Origin: Lentibacillus populi
GTDB lineage: Bacteria; Bacillota; Bacilli; Bacillales; Amphibacillaceae
Direction of reading: 5' to 3'
DNA length: 46,394 bases
NCBI GenBank assembly: GCA_014642895.1
Contig: BMJD01000034.1
Coordinates: 1-46,394, forward strand
Numbering within the stretch: the first letter of the stretch is position 1; each line of letters begins with the position of its first letter. Below are positions 15,513 through 25,142 of this stretch, in pieces. The notes under the pieces are model-generated. The model saw only the letters and a list, made by a program, of their open reading frames with translations, was not told the origin of the DNA and ran no database searches. A program made the translations under genes and the position numbers.

Positions 15513-16877
15513 CTATCCAATAATAATCCGCTCTTTTGGATAATGATATTTTCCTGACTTCTTATTTTTCTTGAACATAAGTAAAAATGTTATTATACCG
15601 ACCCTGCCGATAAACATAAGGATCATGAGAATTATTTTGCTTAAAACGGTTAGTTCGCTTGTAATTCCGAGTGACAGACCGACCGTTCCGAATGCAGAAG
15701 TTACCTCAAATAAAAGCGCTGATAACGAAAACGGCTCCATGATCGACAACACAAGCAAAGAACTATAGACAAAGATGATAGCCATTAATGTGACGGTTAC
15801 CGCCTTTAACAGATCTTCTTCGTGGACTTCCCGTCTGAATAAACGAATACTGTTACCGCCGCGGGCAAATGTGATCAGAAAGATAATCACCAGCGCGAAA
15901 GTGGTCGTACGTATCCCCCCACCAGCACTGCTTGGTGATGCACCGATAAACATTAAAAAAGACATAAAGAGATGATTTTGTTCCGTCAACTGGCTAACAT
16001 CCATCGTTGCTAACCCGCCACTTCTCGTTGTTACAGATTGAAACAAAGAAAAGAAAAGAATTTCATGCCATGATTTATCGGCAAAAAAATGTCTGAAATC
16101 AAACAAGGTAATAAAAATAGTACCGATTACAATTAAAGCAAAAAAGGTGATTGTTGTGACTTTCGTAAACAGGGAAAATCGAAAGCGCTGATGATTTCCT
16201 GTTTTTGAAAACAAGTACTGCTTCACCTCTACCAAAACCGGATAGCCAATTGCACCAAATATGATGAGCAGCATATTGATAAACTGGACAAAATAATCAT
16301 CCTGAAATCGAATCAGCGACTCACCGGTAATATCAAATCCTCCGTTTGTTGTCGCACTAATCGAACCAAAAAAACCATTCAAATATGCTTCGCCTGCTGT
16401 TGGGAAATATTGGAGAAAATACGTCCCCAAGATAATAAATCCAATAAATTCGATTGTTAAGATAACTAACAGAATTTGCTTGATTAATCGAACCATTCCT
16501 TCAAAAGTTGTCTGATTTTGGTCCGTCATAATTAGCCGACGTTCTTTCAAGCCAATTTTTTTCCCTAACAATAGCCAGATGAATGTGCCGATCGCCATTA
16601 CGCCTACCCCACCTAATTGCAGAATCAGGGCAAGCAGAATAATTCCAGTTGTGCTAAACGTGTCTACTATGCTTATCGTACTAAGACCTGTAACACTCAT
16701 TGCACTGACAGCGGTAAACAGAACATCTATCAGCGGGACATCAACCCCATCTTTATGCGCTACTGGTAATGCCAGCAGAATGGTTGAAATGACAACGGCA
16801 AGAAAATAAAACACCAGGATAAGCTGTACCGGTGATAATTTATTTACTAACTGGATTAATGGATGTTTCGAAAGCAT
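15513..16877 (-). CDS. Ktr/Trk-type potassium uptake membrane subunit
   Basis: This 454-residue protein is the ion-conducting subunit of a Ktr system (KtrB or KtrD). It has four repeated membrane-pore-membrane units, with selectivity-filter segments TAVSAMSVTGLST, ATTNGGFDITG, VTTRSGGLATMD and SAFGTVGLSLG. KtrB genes usually sit beside ktrA; no RCK-domain gene is near, so this fits the unlinked KtrD better, but sequence alone does not settle it. AAGGAG precedes the ATG. Potassium uptake through Ktr is central to osmoadaptation in this group. Confidence 0.9.
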   Translation of the reverse strand: MLSKHPLIQLVNKLSPVQLILVFYFLAVVISTILLALPVAHKDGVDVPLIDVLFTAVSAMSVTGLSTISIVDTFSTTGIILLALILQLGGVGVMAIGTFIWLLLGKKIGLKERRLIMTDQNQTTFEGMVRLIKQILLVILTIEFIGFIILGTYFLQYFPTAGEAYLNGFFGSISATTNGGFDITGESLIRFQDDYFVQFINMLLIIFGAIGYPVLVEVKQYLFSKTGNHQRFRFSLFTKVTTITFFALIVIGTIFITLFDFRHFFADKSWHEILFFSLFQSVTTRSGGLATMDVSQLTEQNHLFMSFLMFIGASPSSAGGGIRTTTFALVIIFLITFARGGNSIRLFRREVHEEDLLKAVTVTLMAIIFVYSSLLVLSIMEPFSLSALLFEVTSAFGTVGLSLGITSELTVLSKIILMILMFIGRVGIITFLLMFKKNKKSGKYHYPKERIIIG

Positions 16878-17008
16878 GATGTAGTTACTCCTTATTACTT
16901 CAATTATTATATCAGTTGTTTCTTAAAAACTTAATCTCATTATAGCAGGCGTATTTCATTAATGCTTGCTTTTTCGGTAATTTTATATTTTTACCTGTTC
17001 CAAAAAAG

Positions 17009-17134
17009 GTGTCCAAGCGCAACTACTTTACCAATTCTATTTTAGCTGAAATGAAACCTTCCAATGATTTCAAACGTACCTATTTAAGGGAACAGTTCCA
17101 ACATCGTATTATGGATAGGAGTAACGAAATATGA
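17009..17134 (+). CDS. Possible leader ORF overlapping bmrA start
   Basis: An open frame (GTG at 17009 or ATG at 17051) encodes a polar peptide with MKPSNDFKRTYLREQ and HRIMDRSNEI. Its TGA overlaps the bmrA ATG as ATGA, the layout of translational coupling. Neither start has a good ribosome binding site, so expression is doubtful. B. subtilis bmrCD is controlled by such a leader ORF (bmrB), but that is a different transporter. Confidence 0.25.
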   Translation: MSKRNYFTNSILAEMKPSNDFKRTYLREQFQHRIMDRSNEI

Positions 17135-18864
17135 AAAATAAACAAAACAGCCTGAAAACCTTTATCTCACTCTTATTATCAACCAAGATTCCAAAACTGG
17201 CACTGACTATTGGTTTAATTGCAAGTGTTCTTACGACATTTGCGGGGTTAGCTGTTCCATTGCTCACAAAAAATTTGGTAGATGGCTTTTCGGTATCCTC
17301 GCTAAGTGCTCCACTTATCATCGCTATTGTTTCAGCTTTTATTATTCAAGCGGTTGTCAATGGGTTATCAATTTACCTTTTGACCGCTGTTGGACAAAAG
17401 ATTGTTGCTAAGCTGCGTGAAAATATGTGGGTGAAGCTTATTCGATTACCTGTCAGTTATTTCGATAAAACGTCCAGTGGAGAAACGGTAAGTCGTGTTG
17501 TAAATGATACGAGTATCGTAAAAGACCTGATCTCGGACCATTTCCCACAATTTGTTACAGGAATTATTTCAATTATAGGTGCAATTACAATTTTACTAAT
17601 TATGGACTGGAAAATGACATTGATGATGCTGCTTTCTGTTCCAGTAACCATTTTAATTATGATCCCATTGGGACACAAAATGGCGAAGATATCCCGTGGC
17701 CTTCAGGATGAGACGGCTTTATTTACAGGTCATATTCAACAAACACTAGGCGAAATTCGTTTAATGAAAGCATCTACCGCGGAACAAACCGAGAAAACGA
17801 AAGGTCTATCCGGAATTGAAAAACTACTAGGATTTGGATTAAAGGAGGCTCGTATCTTTGCGCTAATTGCTCCGATTATGTATCTAGTCATCATGGTCGT
17901 TATCGTCATGATTATTGGATATGGAGGAATGCGGGTTGCAAGTGGAACCATGTCAACAGGTTCACTCGTAGCCTTTTTACTCTATCTTTTCCAAATCATT
18001 ATGCCAATAACTACATTTGCTATGTTTTTCACCCAATTACAAAAGGCAAAAGGAGCAACCGAACGTATTATTGATATTTTAGAATTACCATTAGAAGAAG
18101 GGAGAGATGGGTTGGACATCGATGTCGCAAACAAATCGATTTATGTTTCGAATGTGTCGTTTGCGTATAGTAAAGATGAACCTGTCTTGGAAAATGTGAC
18201 TTTTACAGCCCAGCCTGGAGAAAAGATCGCTTTTGCGGGACCTAGTGGCGGTGGAAAAACAACATTATTCGGTTTACTAGAACGATTTTATAAGCCGACT
18301 ACAGGAGAAATCCGAATCGGCAATACCTTTATCCAGGACTTATCCATGGAATCCTGGCGCAGTCAAATTGGTTATGTTTCTCAGGAAAGCGCCATGATGG
18401 CAGGTACGATTCGCGCCAATTTATGTTATGGTTTAAAGGATTGGGAAACGATACCGGACGAACGCTTGTGGGAAGTAGCTACAATGGCTTATGCAGATCA
18501 ATTTATCAAGTCATTTTCAAATGGATTAGATACAGAAATTGGTGAACGCGGTGTCAAACTGTCAGGTGGACAAAGACAACGCATTGCCATTGCACGTGCC
18601 TTCTTGCGCGATCCCAAAATCCTTATGATGGATGAAGCAACCGCAAGTCTGGACAGCCAATCCGAAAGTGTTGTCCAGCAAGCATTAGCCCGGCTAATGG
18701 AAGGAAGAACCACATTTGTCATCGCTCACCGATTATCGACCATCGTGGATGCAGATAAAATTATATTTATTGAAAATGGGAAGGTAACTGGAAGCGGCAC
18801 TCATCAGGAATTGACACAATCACATCCATTGTACCGCGAATTTGCCGAACAGCAGTTACAATAA
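17131..18864 (+). CDS. bmrA: ABC multidrug exporter, BmrA-like half transporter
   Basis: This 577-residue fused membrane/ATPase half transporter works as a homodimer. It closely follows B. subtilis BmrA (YvcC). The transmembrane domain (about 1-310) holds six helices, with the PVSYFDKTSSGETVSRVVNDT loop and the LYLFQIIMPITTFAMFFTQLQKAKGATERI segment. The ATPase domain has Walker A GPSGGGKTT, the Q-loop in GYVSQES, signature LSGGQRQR, Walker B ILMMDEAT and the H-loop in VIAHRLST. Substrates are probably hydrophobic drugs. TAGGAG lies 9 nt before the ATG. Confidence 0.92.
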   Translation: MKNKQNSLKTFISLLLSTKIPKLALTIGLIASVLTTFAGLAVPLLTKNLVDGFSVSSLSAPLIIAIVSAFIIQAVVNGLSIYLLTAVGQKIVAKLRENMWVKLIRLPVSYFDKTSSGETVSRVVNDTSIVKDLISDHFPQFVTGIISIIGAITILLIMDWKMTLMMLLSVPVTILIMIPLGHKMAKISRGLQDETALFTGHIQQTLGEIRLMKASTAEQTEKTKGLSGIEKLLGFGLKEARIFALIAPIMYLVIMVVIVMIIGYGGMRVASGTMSTGSLVAFLLYLFQIIMPITTFAMFFTQLQKAKGATERIIDILELPLEEGRDGLDIDVANKSIYVSNVSFAYSKDEPVLENVTFTAQPGEKIAFAGPSGGGKTTLFGLLERFYKPTTGEIRIGNTFIQDLSMESWRSQIGYVSQESAMMAGTIRANLCYGLKDWETIPDERLWEVATMAYADQFIKSFSNGLDTEIGERGVKLSGGQRQRIAIARAFLRDPKILMMDEATASLDSQSESVVQQALARLMEGRTTFVIAHRLSTIVDADKIIFIENGKVTGSGTHQELTQSHPLYREFAEQQLQ

Positions 18865-18907
18865 ATACAGGGAAGTTCCCGAGGTAATTGGGGACTTCCC
18901 TGTATTT
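18864..18907. terminator. Convergent terminator between bmrA and clpP paralog
   Basis: A long near-perfect stem, AATACAGGGAAGTTCCC paired with GGGGACTTCCCTGTATT, with a loop of about 10 nt. The AT-rich ends give T-tracts in both directions. Confidence 0.85.
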
Positions 18908-18915
18908 ATGATGCT

Positions 18916-19491
18916 TTATATAATTTTATCGATAACCCCGTAATCTTTAGCCTCTTGTGCTGACATGAAATAATCGCGGTCTGTATCTTTCTCAACCCTC
19001 TCTAATGGTTGCTCGGTACGTTCGGAGATGATTTCGTTCAGATGCTTCCTCAATCGGATAATACGCCTTGCATTGATTTCAAGATCACTTGCTTGCCCCT
19101 TTGCACCTCCAAGCGGTTGATGAATCATTACCTCACTATTTGGTAAAGCAAGTCGTTTCCCCCTCGCCCCCGCTAAAAGCAGCATCGCACCAAAAGAAGC
19201 AGCCATCCCCGTACAAATGGTTTGGACATCCGGCTTAATAAATTGCATCGTGTCGTAAATAGCAAAACCGGCTGAGGTTGATCCTCCTGGACTATTGATG
19301 TATAACGAGATCTCCTTATCAGAATCCTCCGCTGCAAGGAATAACAACTGTGCGACAATGCTGTTGGCTATCTCATCATTAATTTCTGAACCAAGCATAA
19401 TAACTCGATCCTTTAACAAGCGTGAATAGATATCATACGACCGTTCTCCACGATTCGTTTGCTCCACTACGTATGGAATAACATTAGACAT
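18916..19491 (-). CDS. ClpP-type protease subunit (second clpP)
   Basis: This 191-residue serine peptidase has the full catalytic triad: Ser99 in TGMAASFG, His124 in VMIHQPLGG and Asp173 in DTDRD. It is shorter at the C-terminus and differs from housekeeping Bacillus ClpP at conserved places ([11 protein letters not shown] where the usual is [23 protein letters not shown] for GGSITAGMAIYD). It follows an ECF sigma gene by 14 bp, not the usual clpP context. So I take it as a specialised paralog. It would need ClpC or ClpX to degrade folded proteins. A strong site lies before the ATG (GGAGGGAG). Confidence 0.9.
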   Translation of the reverse strand: MSNVIPYVVEQTNRGERSYDIYSRLLKDRVIMLGSEINDEIANSIVAQLLFLAAEDSDKEISLYINSPGGSTSAGFAIYDTMQFIKPDVQTICTGMAASFGAMLLLAGARGKRLALPNSEVMIHQPLGGAKGQASDLEINARRIIRLRKHLNEIISERTEQPLERVEKDTDRDYFMSAQEAKDYGVIDKII

Positions 19492-19505
19492 AATTAAACT
19501 CCCTC

Positions 19506-20321
19506 CTATGCCGCAAAGGAGATACCGCGTTTAAGCCCTTCCAGCCGTGATAATAATGCAGCTAGTTCTATCTGATAAAATGGAACCCACATCGTTTGCC
19601 CATCTTTCATTAAAATTGTGATCAGCACATAGGTTAAACTACTACCTGCAACAGGCTGAACAACAGGGCTTATCTCAGAACTCAGTCGCGAACTCGGATC
19701 TGCCATTTGCGGCTCCATCACTTCATTTTGATAAAGACGGACAATGGTGATTGGATCTCCATTGCGCAGTGCTGTCACATACGTTGACGTTTTATCTTCT
19801 TCCGGGTAAAAAACAGGACTATCATAGGTGATTGATTCTAACCTTTTCCGTGCACGATGGAGTGATGCTTTAACAGCACCCTCACTAGCATCGATCATAA
19901 ATGCTATTTCCTTTGCAGTGTAACCAAACACGTCAGCGAGCAACAATGCTACTCGTTGTTTCGGTGTCAATTCACTCAGCGCAACCTCCATTGCCTTAAA
20001 CGTGGCATCCGGCAAGACATTCTCTTCTTGCCCAACTTCAGTTAAATCCGGATTTATTTCTACATTTAATTTTCGTTTACGATACCCATCAATCCATGTA
20101 TTGGAAGCAATACGAAACAAATATGCCTTGGAAATCGATTTTGGTTTTTTTAACAAATCTTTATACGCCTTCGCTAGGGTCTCCTGCATTAAATCATCGC
20201 CGTCCCATCTGGATTTTGTCAGTGAAGCGCAATAATTTCGCAGTACATGCATGTAAGGTTGAATCAAATCAGTAAATTCTTCATTCATTTCAATGGGAGT
20301 GCTCTTAACAAGCGGCCGCAT
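19506..20321 (-). CDS. ECF-type sigma factor with C-terminal extension
   Basis: This 271-residue protein has sigma region 2 (about 15-85: [54 protein letters not shown]) and region 4 (about 115-165: [42 protein letters not shown]). It is about 90 residues longer than a typical ECF factor. The extension begins [20 protein letters not shown], which recalls the start of the SnoaL-like domain of ECF41 factors, but it is too short for a full one. No anti-sigma gene is nearby; the clpP paralog takes that position. A GAGGAGGG site precedes the ATG. Confidence 0.88.
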   Translation of the reverse strand: MRPLVKSTPIEMNEEFTDLIQPYMHVLRNYCASLTKSRWDGDDLMQETLAKAYKDLLKKPKSISKAYLFRIASNTWIDGYRKRKLNVEINPDLTEVGQEENVLPDATFKAMEVALSELTPKQRVALLLADVFGYTAKEIAFMIDASEGAVKASLHRARKRLESITYDSPVFYPEEDKTSTYVTALRNGDPITIVRLYQNEVMEPQMADPSSRLSSEISPVVQPVAGSSLTYVLITILMKDGQTMWVPFYQIELAALLSRLEGLKRGISFAA

Positions 20322-20584
20322 GTTTTCCCTCCTCTAAAATCACCTTTCATTTATATAAACGAAAAAAGAATCATAAAAGATACGGGTATGTAAAATTTGT
20401 TTATATGCCTACATTATAATACAAATCTCATTTAATTACCTGGCACCCTGGGTTTTGATCATTACTATAAACTCCTCGTTCTGTTACAAATATTTTGCAC
20501 TACCTCTAAACAGAACAGACATTTTGTTGTAAACTATAGCATAGTGTTTGGAAATACATAAAAATTTTTAGAGGAGAAATGAAA

Positions 20585-21211
20585 GTGAATGGTACCGCAC
20601 ACGCAGCAATTGGAGCAGCAACAGGATTTATTATCGCCAACACGTATCACACTACCCCTACTGAGACACTTTTTTTAGTTGGAATAGGGACTGTCTCAGC
20701 ATTAATCCCTGATCTTGATATTGATGGGAAGCTTCGCGGCAAGATTACTTTATCGCATAAAATGATTCAGACTGTTGCGCAGCTGATCGGGATTCTAATG
20801 GTATTTTACAGTTTTTATGAGGGAGTCGATCAAGAAAGATATGTCGGTATCGGAATCGGGTTAGGAATGATCGTCATATCGTCCGCTATTAAACAAAAGC
20901 ACATGTTAATCATTACCGGGATTGGTGTTTTAGCAGGCGGATATTCCCTGCAAGAAACGTGGTTGATGCTCCTTGGTATTTATATCTTAATCGCGTCCGT
21001 TGTTTCGCATCGCAGTTACACGCACTCGCTAGCAGGGATTATTTTTTTCGGGGTTATTGCCTCTAAATTGGAAGCATCATTTGGGATGGACGGTATTTTT
21101 TATACCTGTCTTGCCGGATATATCAGCCATTTGCTTGCCGACAGTAAATTATTACCATTTAATAAACGAGGAATTAAGCTGTTTTTGCCGGTCTCGTCAA
21201 AAGAAATATAG
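20585..21211 (+). CDS. YdjM-like membrane-bound metal-dependent hydrolase family protein (DUF457)
   Basis: This protein of about 208 residues has about five hydrophobic helices and the conserved polar motifs of the DUF457/YdjM family: an N-terminal GTAHAAIG, an acidic PDLDIDGK at about residue 43, and SHRSYTHSL at about 142, plausibly metal ligands facing one membrane side. The start is taken as GTG at 20585, 8 nt after GGAG; the ATG at 20579 is only 2 nt away from it. The biochemical role of the family is poorly known. Confidence 0.8.
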   Translation: MNGTAHAAIGAATGFIIANTYHTTPTETLFLVGIGTVSALIPDLDIDGKLRGKITLSHKMIQTVAQLIGILMVFYSFYEGVDQERYVGIGIGLGMIVISSAIKQKHMLIITGIGVLAGGYSLQETWLMLLGIYILIASVVSHRSYTHSLAGIIFFGVIASKLEASFGMDGIFYTCLAGYISHLLADSKLLPFNKRGIKLFLPVSSKEI

Positions 21212-21214
21212 TTT

Positions 21215-21260
21215 GGGACAGGCCCCCGGCGCTTCTACTTAAAGCGGCGAGGTCTGTCCT
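21215..21260. terminator. Long hairpin between convergent genes
   Basis: GGACAGGCC...GGCGCTT pairs with AAGCGGCG..GGTCTGTCC across a short loop. There is no strong T-tract on either side. It lies exactly between the YdjM-like gene and ywpF and probably ends both transcripts. Confidence 0.5.
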
Positions 21261-21669
21261 AAATCAATTCTTTAAATTTATTAATTAGCGACTCCCCCTG
21301 ATACCCTTCCTCAACCAGTTCTTGCAGCATGTCTTTAATAATTCCTTTTTGCCGGTCGACAATTGTTCCCATAAATAACACATTGATATGTTCGCCAATC
21401 AAGTTTATGCCAATTATGGATGTAATAAACGTTGCAGGTGCATTGCTTTCTTTTGTAATTTTAACCTGAATCATAATTTGGTCTTTATTTTCCTGCAAAC
21501 CCTCGAAAAATGTTTGATACGTATGATCCAAATAAGCTTCGATAACCCAACGATTCAGATCATCTTCCCGGTTAATAACCAAGCCGTCTAGTAAAGGGAT
21601 CTCGTGCTGGATGATGTCTTCTTCAACGCTTTCAAGAATCTCCAATTTTTTTAATTTGAATGTTTTCAT
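21259..21669 (-). CDS. YwpF-like protein
   Basis: This 136-residue soluble protein opens MKTFKLKKLEILE and continues with ...LLDGLVINREDDLNRWVIEAYLDH, which matches my memory of the YwpF family of Bacillus (function unknown). The C-terminal half alternates strand-like hydrophobic stretches and an acidic helix (MLQELVEEGYQ). It lies 29 bp downstream of moaA in the same direction, so it may be the last gene of the moeA-moaA transcript, but it has its own good site (GGAAGGTGG). Confidence 0.65.
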   Translation of the reverse strand: MKTFKLKKLEILESVEEDIIQHEIPLLDGLVINREDDLNRWVIEAYLDHTYQTFFEGLQENKDQIMIQVKITKESNAPATFITSIIGINLIGEHINVLFMGTIVDRQKGIIKDMLQELVEEGYQGESLINKFKELI

Positions 21670-21698
21670 CCATCCACCACCTTCCCTTTGTGTACATT

Positions 21699-22721
21699 TT
21701 ACCCGCCAATGTAGGACATTTCAATTTTTTTCCGATTCTCATTTTTCTTTTCTGCTCGTTCATCGGAATAACGATCTGTTCTGCGATGCCACAGAGAAGC
21801 CAAATTCCGTTCAAGTTGTTCTTCTGTAAGTCCTTCCCGTAATTTTCCCCGAATGTCATAACCACTTGATGCAAATAAACAAGTATATAATTTTCCATCC
21901 GCGGAAAGCCGGATTCGCGTACATGTACCACAGAACGAATCGGTAACCGATGAAATAACCCCTATTTCTCCCCCACCATCTTTATAACGGAACCTGGAGG
22001 CAACTTCACCATAATAATTTTCTTCAGCAGCTTCAAGTGGCATTTCCTCGTTAATTTGTTTGATAATCTGTTTTTTGGAAATAACGTTTTTCAAATCCCA
22101 ACCATTGTGATTGCCCACATCCATAAATTCAATATAACGGAGGATAATGTCTTTCCCTTTAAAAAAACGAGCCATCGGTAAGATTTGACTTTCATTCATC
22201 CCCTTTTTGACAACCATATTGATTTTTACCTGCAACCCAGCCTTTTGTGCCGCTTCAATTCCCTTTAATACGGGACGAATTGGCACACCCCTTCCATTTA
22301 TTTCAGTAAATACGTCATCTTCAATTGCATCCAGGCTAATGTTTACTCGCTTTAGACCGGCCTCTTTTAATTTTACCGCTCGTTTCGGTAATAATATACC
22401 ATTTGTTGTTAATGCAATATCCTTAATTCCTGGTATTTCGGTTAACGCCGCAATCAATTGACTGAGGTTTTTTCGCAGTAATGGTTCCCCACCGGTAATC
22501 CGAATTTTTTCGACCCCGAGCTTGGCAAAAGCATTGGTAATCCGGATAATTTCATCAAAACTTAATAATTCCGTTTCAGGTAAAAAGGCGTAATCATTGC
22601 CAAAAATCTCCTTAGGCATACAATAGGTACAGCGAAAATTGCACTTATCAATAACGGAAATCCGTAAATCCTTCAGTGATCTGCCAAGTGCATCAGTAGT
22701 CGGTGACGTTTTCTCTGGCAT
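21699..22721 (-). CDS. moaA: GTP 3',8-cyclase MoaA
   Basis: This 340-residue radical SAM enzyme converts GTP to 3',8-cyclo-GTP in the first step of molybdenum cofactor synthesis. The N-terminal cluster motif is CNFRCTYC (Cys27, 31, 34). The C-terminal cluster cysteines are in [20 protein letters not shown]. The essential Gly-Gly end (YIGG) is intact. AAAGGAG precedes the ATG. It follows moeA by 14 bp in one operon. No other moa or mob genes are in the window, so the rest of the pathway lies elsewhere. Confidence 0.96.
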   Translation of the reverse strand: MPEKTSPTTDALGRSLKDLRISVIDKCNFRCTYCMPKEIFGNDYAFLPETELLSFDEIIRITNAFAKLGVEKIRITGGEPLLRKNLSQLIAALTEIPGIKDIALTTNGILLPKRAVKLKEAGLKRVNISLDAIEDDVFTEINGRGVPIRPVLKGIEAAQKAGLQVKINMVVKKGMNESQILPMARFFKGKDIILRYIEFMDVGNHNGWDLKNVISKKQIIKQINEEMPLEAAEENYYGEVASRFRYKDGGGEIGVISSVTDSFCGTCTRIRLSADGKLYTCLFASSGYDIRGKLREGLTEEQLERNLASLWHRRTDRYSDERAEKKNENRKKIEMSYIGG

Positions 22722-22735
22722 TTATCTTCACTCCT

Positions 22736-23998
22736 TTAAAAAGTAGCCTGGCCGTCCATATCCTCGACAAGCAGCACCTCTACAACTGCTCCTCTCTGAT
22801 ATCCTCTTGTTCCGCCCGGCAAAACCATTAACGCATTCGTATGTGCGAGTGATGTCACCACATTTGATTTATCGATTCCGGCCAGTTTTACCCCGATATT
22901 ACCACCTTCATAGGTTAAATAACTGCGAACAAACCTGGTAAATGGATTAGGTTTCGGAAAATCCTCTTGCAGTGTTGCCTTGATTCGTTTTAAAAATGGC
23001 TGCTTGTTGAACAAATAGTGCTGGATGATCGGACGGGTGAACAATTCAAATCCAACATAGCACGCCGACGGGTTCCCTGATAAGCCAAATAATAGTTGGT
23101 TTCCCCTCACTGCAACTGTGGTTACACTTCCTGGGCGCATTGCTATTTTATTAAAAAGCACCTCTGCGCCCAATTTCTCATAGATCGCCGGCATTAAATC
23201 AAAATCGCCAACAGATACTCCACCTGTTGTAATTAATATATCCACTTTACCAAGTACGTGTAAAATTGTATCATAACTGGAAGCAAATTCATCAGCTAAT
23301 TTTCCAAAATAAATACACTCGCCACCGGCACGTTTGATCTGTGACATAATCATGTAAGCATTTGAGTTACGAATCTTTCCTGGCTGCAGTTCGTCTTCAA
23401 CATCCAATAATTCCGTACCTGTTGCAATTATACCGACAACAGGTTTTTTCGCGACACAAACGTTATTGTAGCCAAACGTTGCCAATAACGCCTTTACCCC
23501 TGGGTTTATCAATGTTCCTGCTTCTATTAATACTTCCTCTTCTGCGACTTCTGAAGCTTTGGAAACAATATTTTGCCCTTCCTTCATTTTGCGTTTGATC
23601 GACATATAGTTTTTTCCGTTCTTTTCATATACCTTACAAACCTCAAACATAGCAACACAGTCAGCCCCATCAGGTATTTTTGCCCCGGTCATGATTCGGG
23701 TTGCTTGCCCTTTCTTTAATGTTTTCATGGGAATCTGTCCTGCTCCAATATGCTCCACCACCTCAAATTCAACCGGATGATCGATTGCGCCCTGCTTTGT
23801 ATCAATGGAACGCAATGCAAACCCGTCGTATGGCGATTTATCAAATGGAGGGACAGGATGCTTGGCAACAATGGCTTCTGCAAGTCTCCTGTTATCACAA
23901 TCATCTATAGAAATGATTTCCGATTCACCAAGTTTGCTGTGTTTCATAACATTTGTTACGGCATCAATCACTGGAATTGGTTTTCGCCTTTCCACCAT
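22736..23998 (-). CDS. moeA: Molybdopterin molybdenumtransferase MoeA
   Basis: This 420-residue enzyme inserts molybdate into adenylated molybdopterin. Domains: the MoeA N-terminal and domain III region with PVPPFDKSPYDGFALRS and TGAKIPDGADCV, the MogA-like domain with ATGTELLD, TTGGVSVGDFD and LFGLSGNPSACYVGFELF, and the C-terminal domain IV. AAAGGA lies upstream of the ATG, and a -10-like TATAAT at 24074-24079 on the minus strand could drive the moeA-moaA operon. Confidence 0.96.
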   Translation of the reverse strand: MVERRKPIPVIDAVTNVMKHSKLGESEIISIDDCDNRRLAEAIVAKHPVPPFDKSPYDGFALRSIDTKQGAIDHPVEFEVVEHIGAGQIPMKTLKKGQATRIMTGAKIPDGADCVAMFEVCKVYEKNGKNYMSIKRKMKEGQNIVSKASEVAEEEVLIEAGTLINPGVKALLATFGYNNVCVAKKPVVGIIATGTELLDVEDELQPGKIRNSNAYMIMSQIKRAGGECIYFGKLADEFASSYDTILHVLGKVDILITTGGVSVGDFDLMPAIYEKLGAEVLFNKIAMRPGSVTTVAVRGNQLLFGLSGNPSACYVGFELFTRPIIQHYLFNKQPFLKRIKATLQEDFPKPNPFTRFVRSYLTYEGGNIGVKLAGIDKSNVVTSLAHTNALMVLPGGTRGYQRGAVVEVLLVEDMDGQATF

Positions 23999-24164
23999 TA
24001 TATACCAATCCTTTCTACCAGATTTATCTATGTTAAGTGTAACAAAAATATTCCCTAATGGACATTTATCTTTATTATAACGCTCTTTTCCGAAATGAAA
24101 ATATGATAAACATCACACTTTACCTCAAGTTCATGATTTGAAGTGGTTTTCTTTACGAGAATAA

Positions 24165-24219
24165 AATAAAGTGAAACTTAGTTCAGTGGGGTTATTTCCG
24201 CCTGTTAATGCGTGATAAA
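24165..24219. repeat. Possible dispersed repeat (family C), second copy
   Basis: AATAAAGTGAAACTT followed within 55 bp by CGCCTGTTAATGCGTGATAAA echoes 12097-12242. Copies are diverged, and the identity covers only the two end motifs. Confidence 0.35.
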
Positions 24220-24293
24220 ATTACCTGGTTACCCAAAAGTTATGTATAATTGTATATATTCAAGATTCACAATTTTATATAGGAGCGTTTTGG

Positions 24294-25013
24294 ATGGTTA
24301 AAAAAATAGTACTTCTATTAGTGGTTTTAGCGTTCGTCACTGCTTGTTCCAAACATGAGTCGGTTGTTGTAAAAAAAGAAGCAAACGATGATCCGAACGA
24401 AAATCCTGAGCTAGTCGAACAAAATAATGATGATGACGCGAATGAGTTCATTGAATTTGCCTTGCCAGAGGAAAAAGTAATGGTTAATTTGAAAATGGTG
24501 CCAATTTTAAATTCCTATTTGGAAGCTTCAGCTAATCGGGCAGAAGCGATTAAAAACATGACTATATTACCAATTCAAGCCGGTAATACCAATTTATATT
24601 TGCTCGAATTTTCCTGCAGCAATGATTTATGCTCTTACATATTGCTTGATCAAAGCAAGGATAATCCAGCATTACTTGTGGCAGATTTGGCAAGAACTGT
24701 CCAGTCAAAGCTTTCACCGGATAATTCAAAAATCCTTCTGCAGTTTAACCGGGAAGCATCGCTGCCAATCCCGTTAACAAACTTGGTTGTGGTTGATTTA
24801 GTGGAATGGGAACAGATTTCCTTAACAAATGAAACAAATGATTTACAGGTATTAGCCTTTCATTGGCCAATTATTACAGCTGAATGGACTGACGATCAAA
24901 CAATCACAGTATCATTACCAGACGTAACAGAGCCTGTCAACAAGCTTCTTCAACAATGGCAGGAAGCCGGAAAGCCGATAACTACTGTAGACTTGCAACT
25001 GTCAACTAAGTAA
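24294..25013 (+). CDS. Lipoprotein of unknown function (239 aa)
   Basis: The signal peptide ends in a lipobox (FVTACS; Cys18), followed by a charged Asp/Asn/Glu-rich spacer to about residue 55 and a folded domain of about 180 residues. The domain contains the hydrophobic NTNLYLLEFSCSNDLCSYILLDQ stretch (part of it a possible disulfide pair) and late WDQTITVSLP-like strands. I do not recognise the family. TATAAT at 24245-24250 is a likely -10. AGGAGCG precedes the ATG. Confidence 0.75.
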   Translation: MVKKIVLLLVVLAFVTACSKHESVVVKKEANDDPNENPELVEQNNDDDANEFIEFALPEEKVMVNLKMVPILNSYLEASANRAEAIKNMTILPIQAGNTNLYLLEFSCSNDLCSYILLDQSKDNPALLVADLARTVQSKLSPDNSKILLQFNREASLPIPLTNLVVVDLVEWEQISLTNETNDLQVLAFHWPIITAEWTDDQTITVSLPDVTEPVNKLLQQWQEAGKPITTVDLQLSTK

Positions 25014-25110
25014 AGAAAGATTTTTACCACTTAAAGGAAACGACCCTAAGTGTGTTCAATACGACTGAATAATATAACAATGAACAGAATAAGGCTATTG
25101 AAAATAAACC

Positions 25111-25142
25111 AAAAAGCAGCATGGACAACATGCTGCTTTTTA
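25111..25142. terminator. Bidirectional terminator
   Basis: AAAAAGCAGCATG / CATGCTGCTTTTT with a 5-nt loop gives T-tracts both ways. It sits between the convergent lipoprotein and the minus-strand gene at 25140. Confidence 0.85.

Noticed and set aside
20322-20420. Autoregulatory ECF promoter (AAC...CGT) before the sigma gene
   Set aside because: An AAAC and a CGTA exist, but the spacing is about 14 bp instead of about 16-17, so the match is not convincing.
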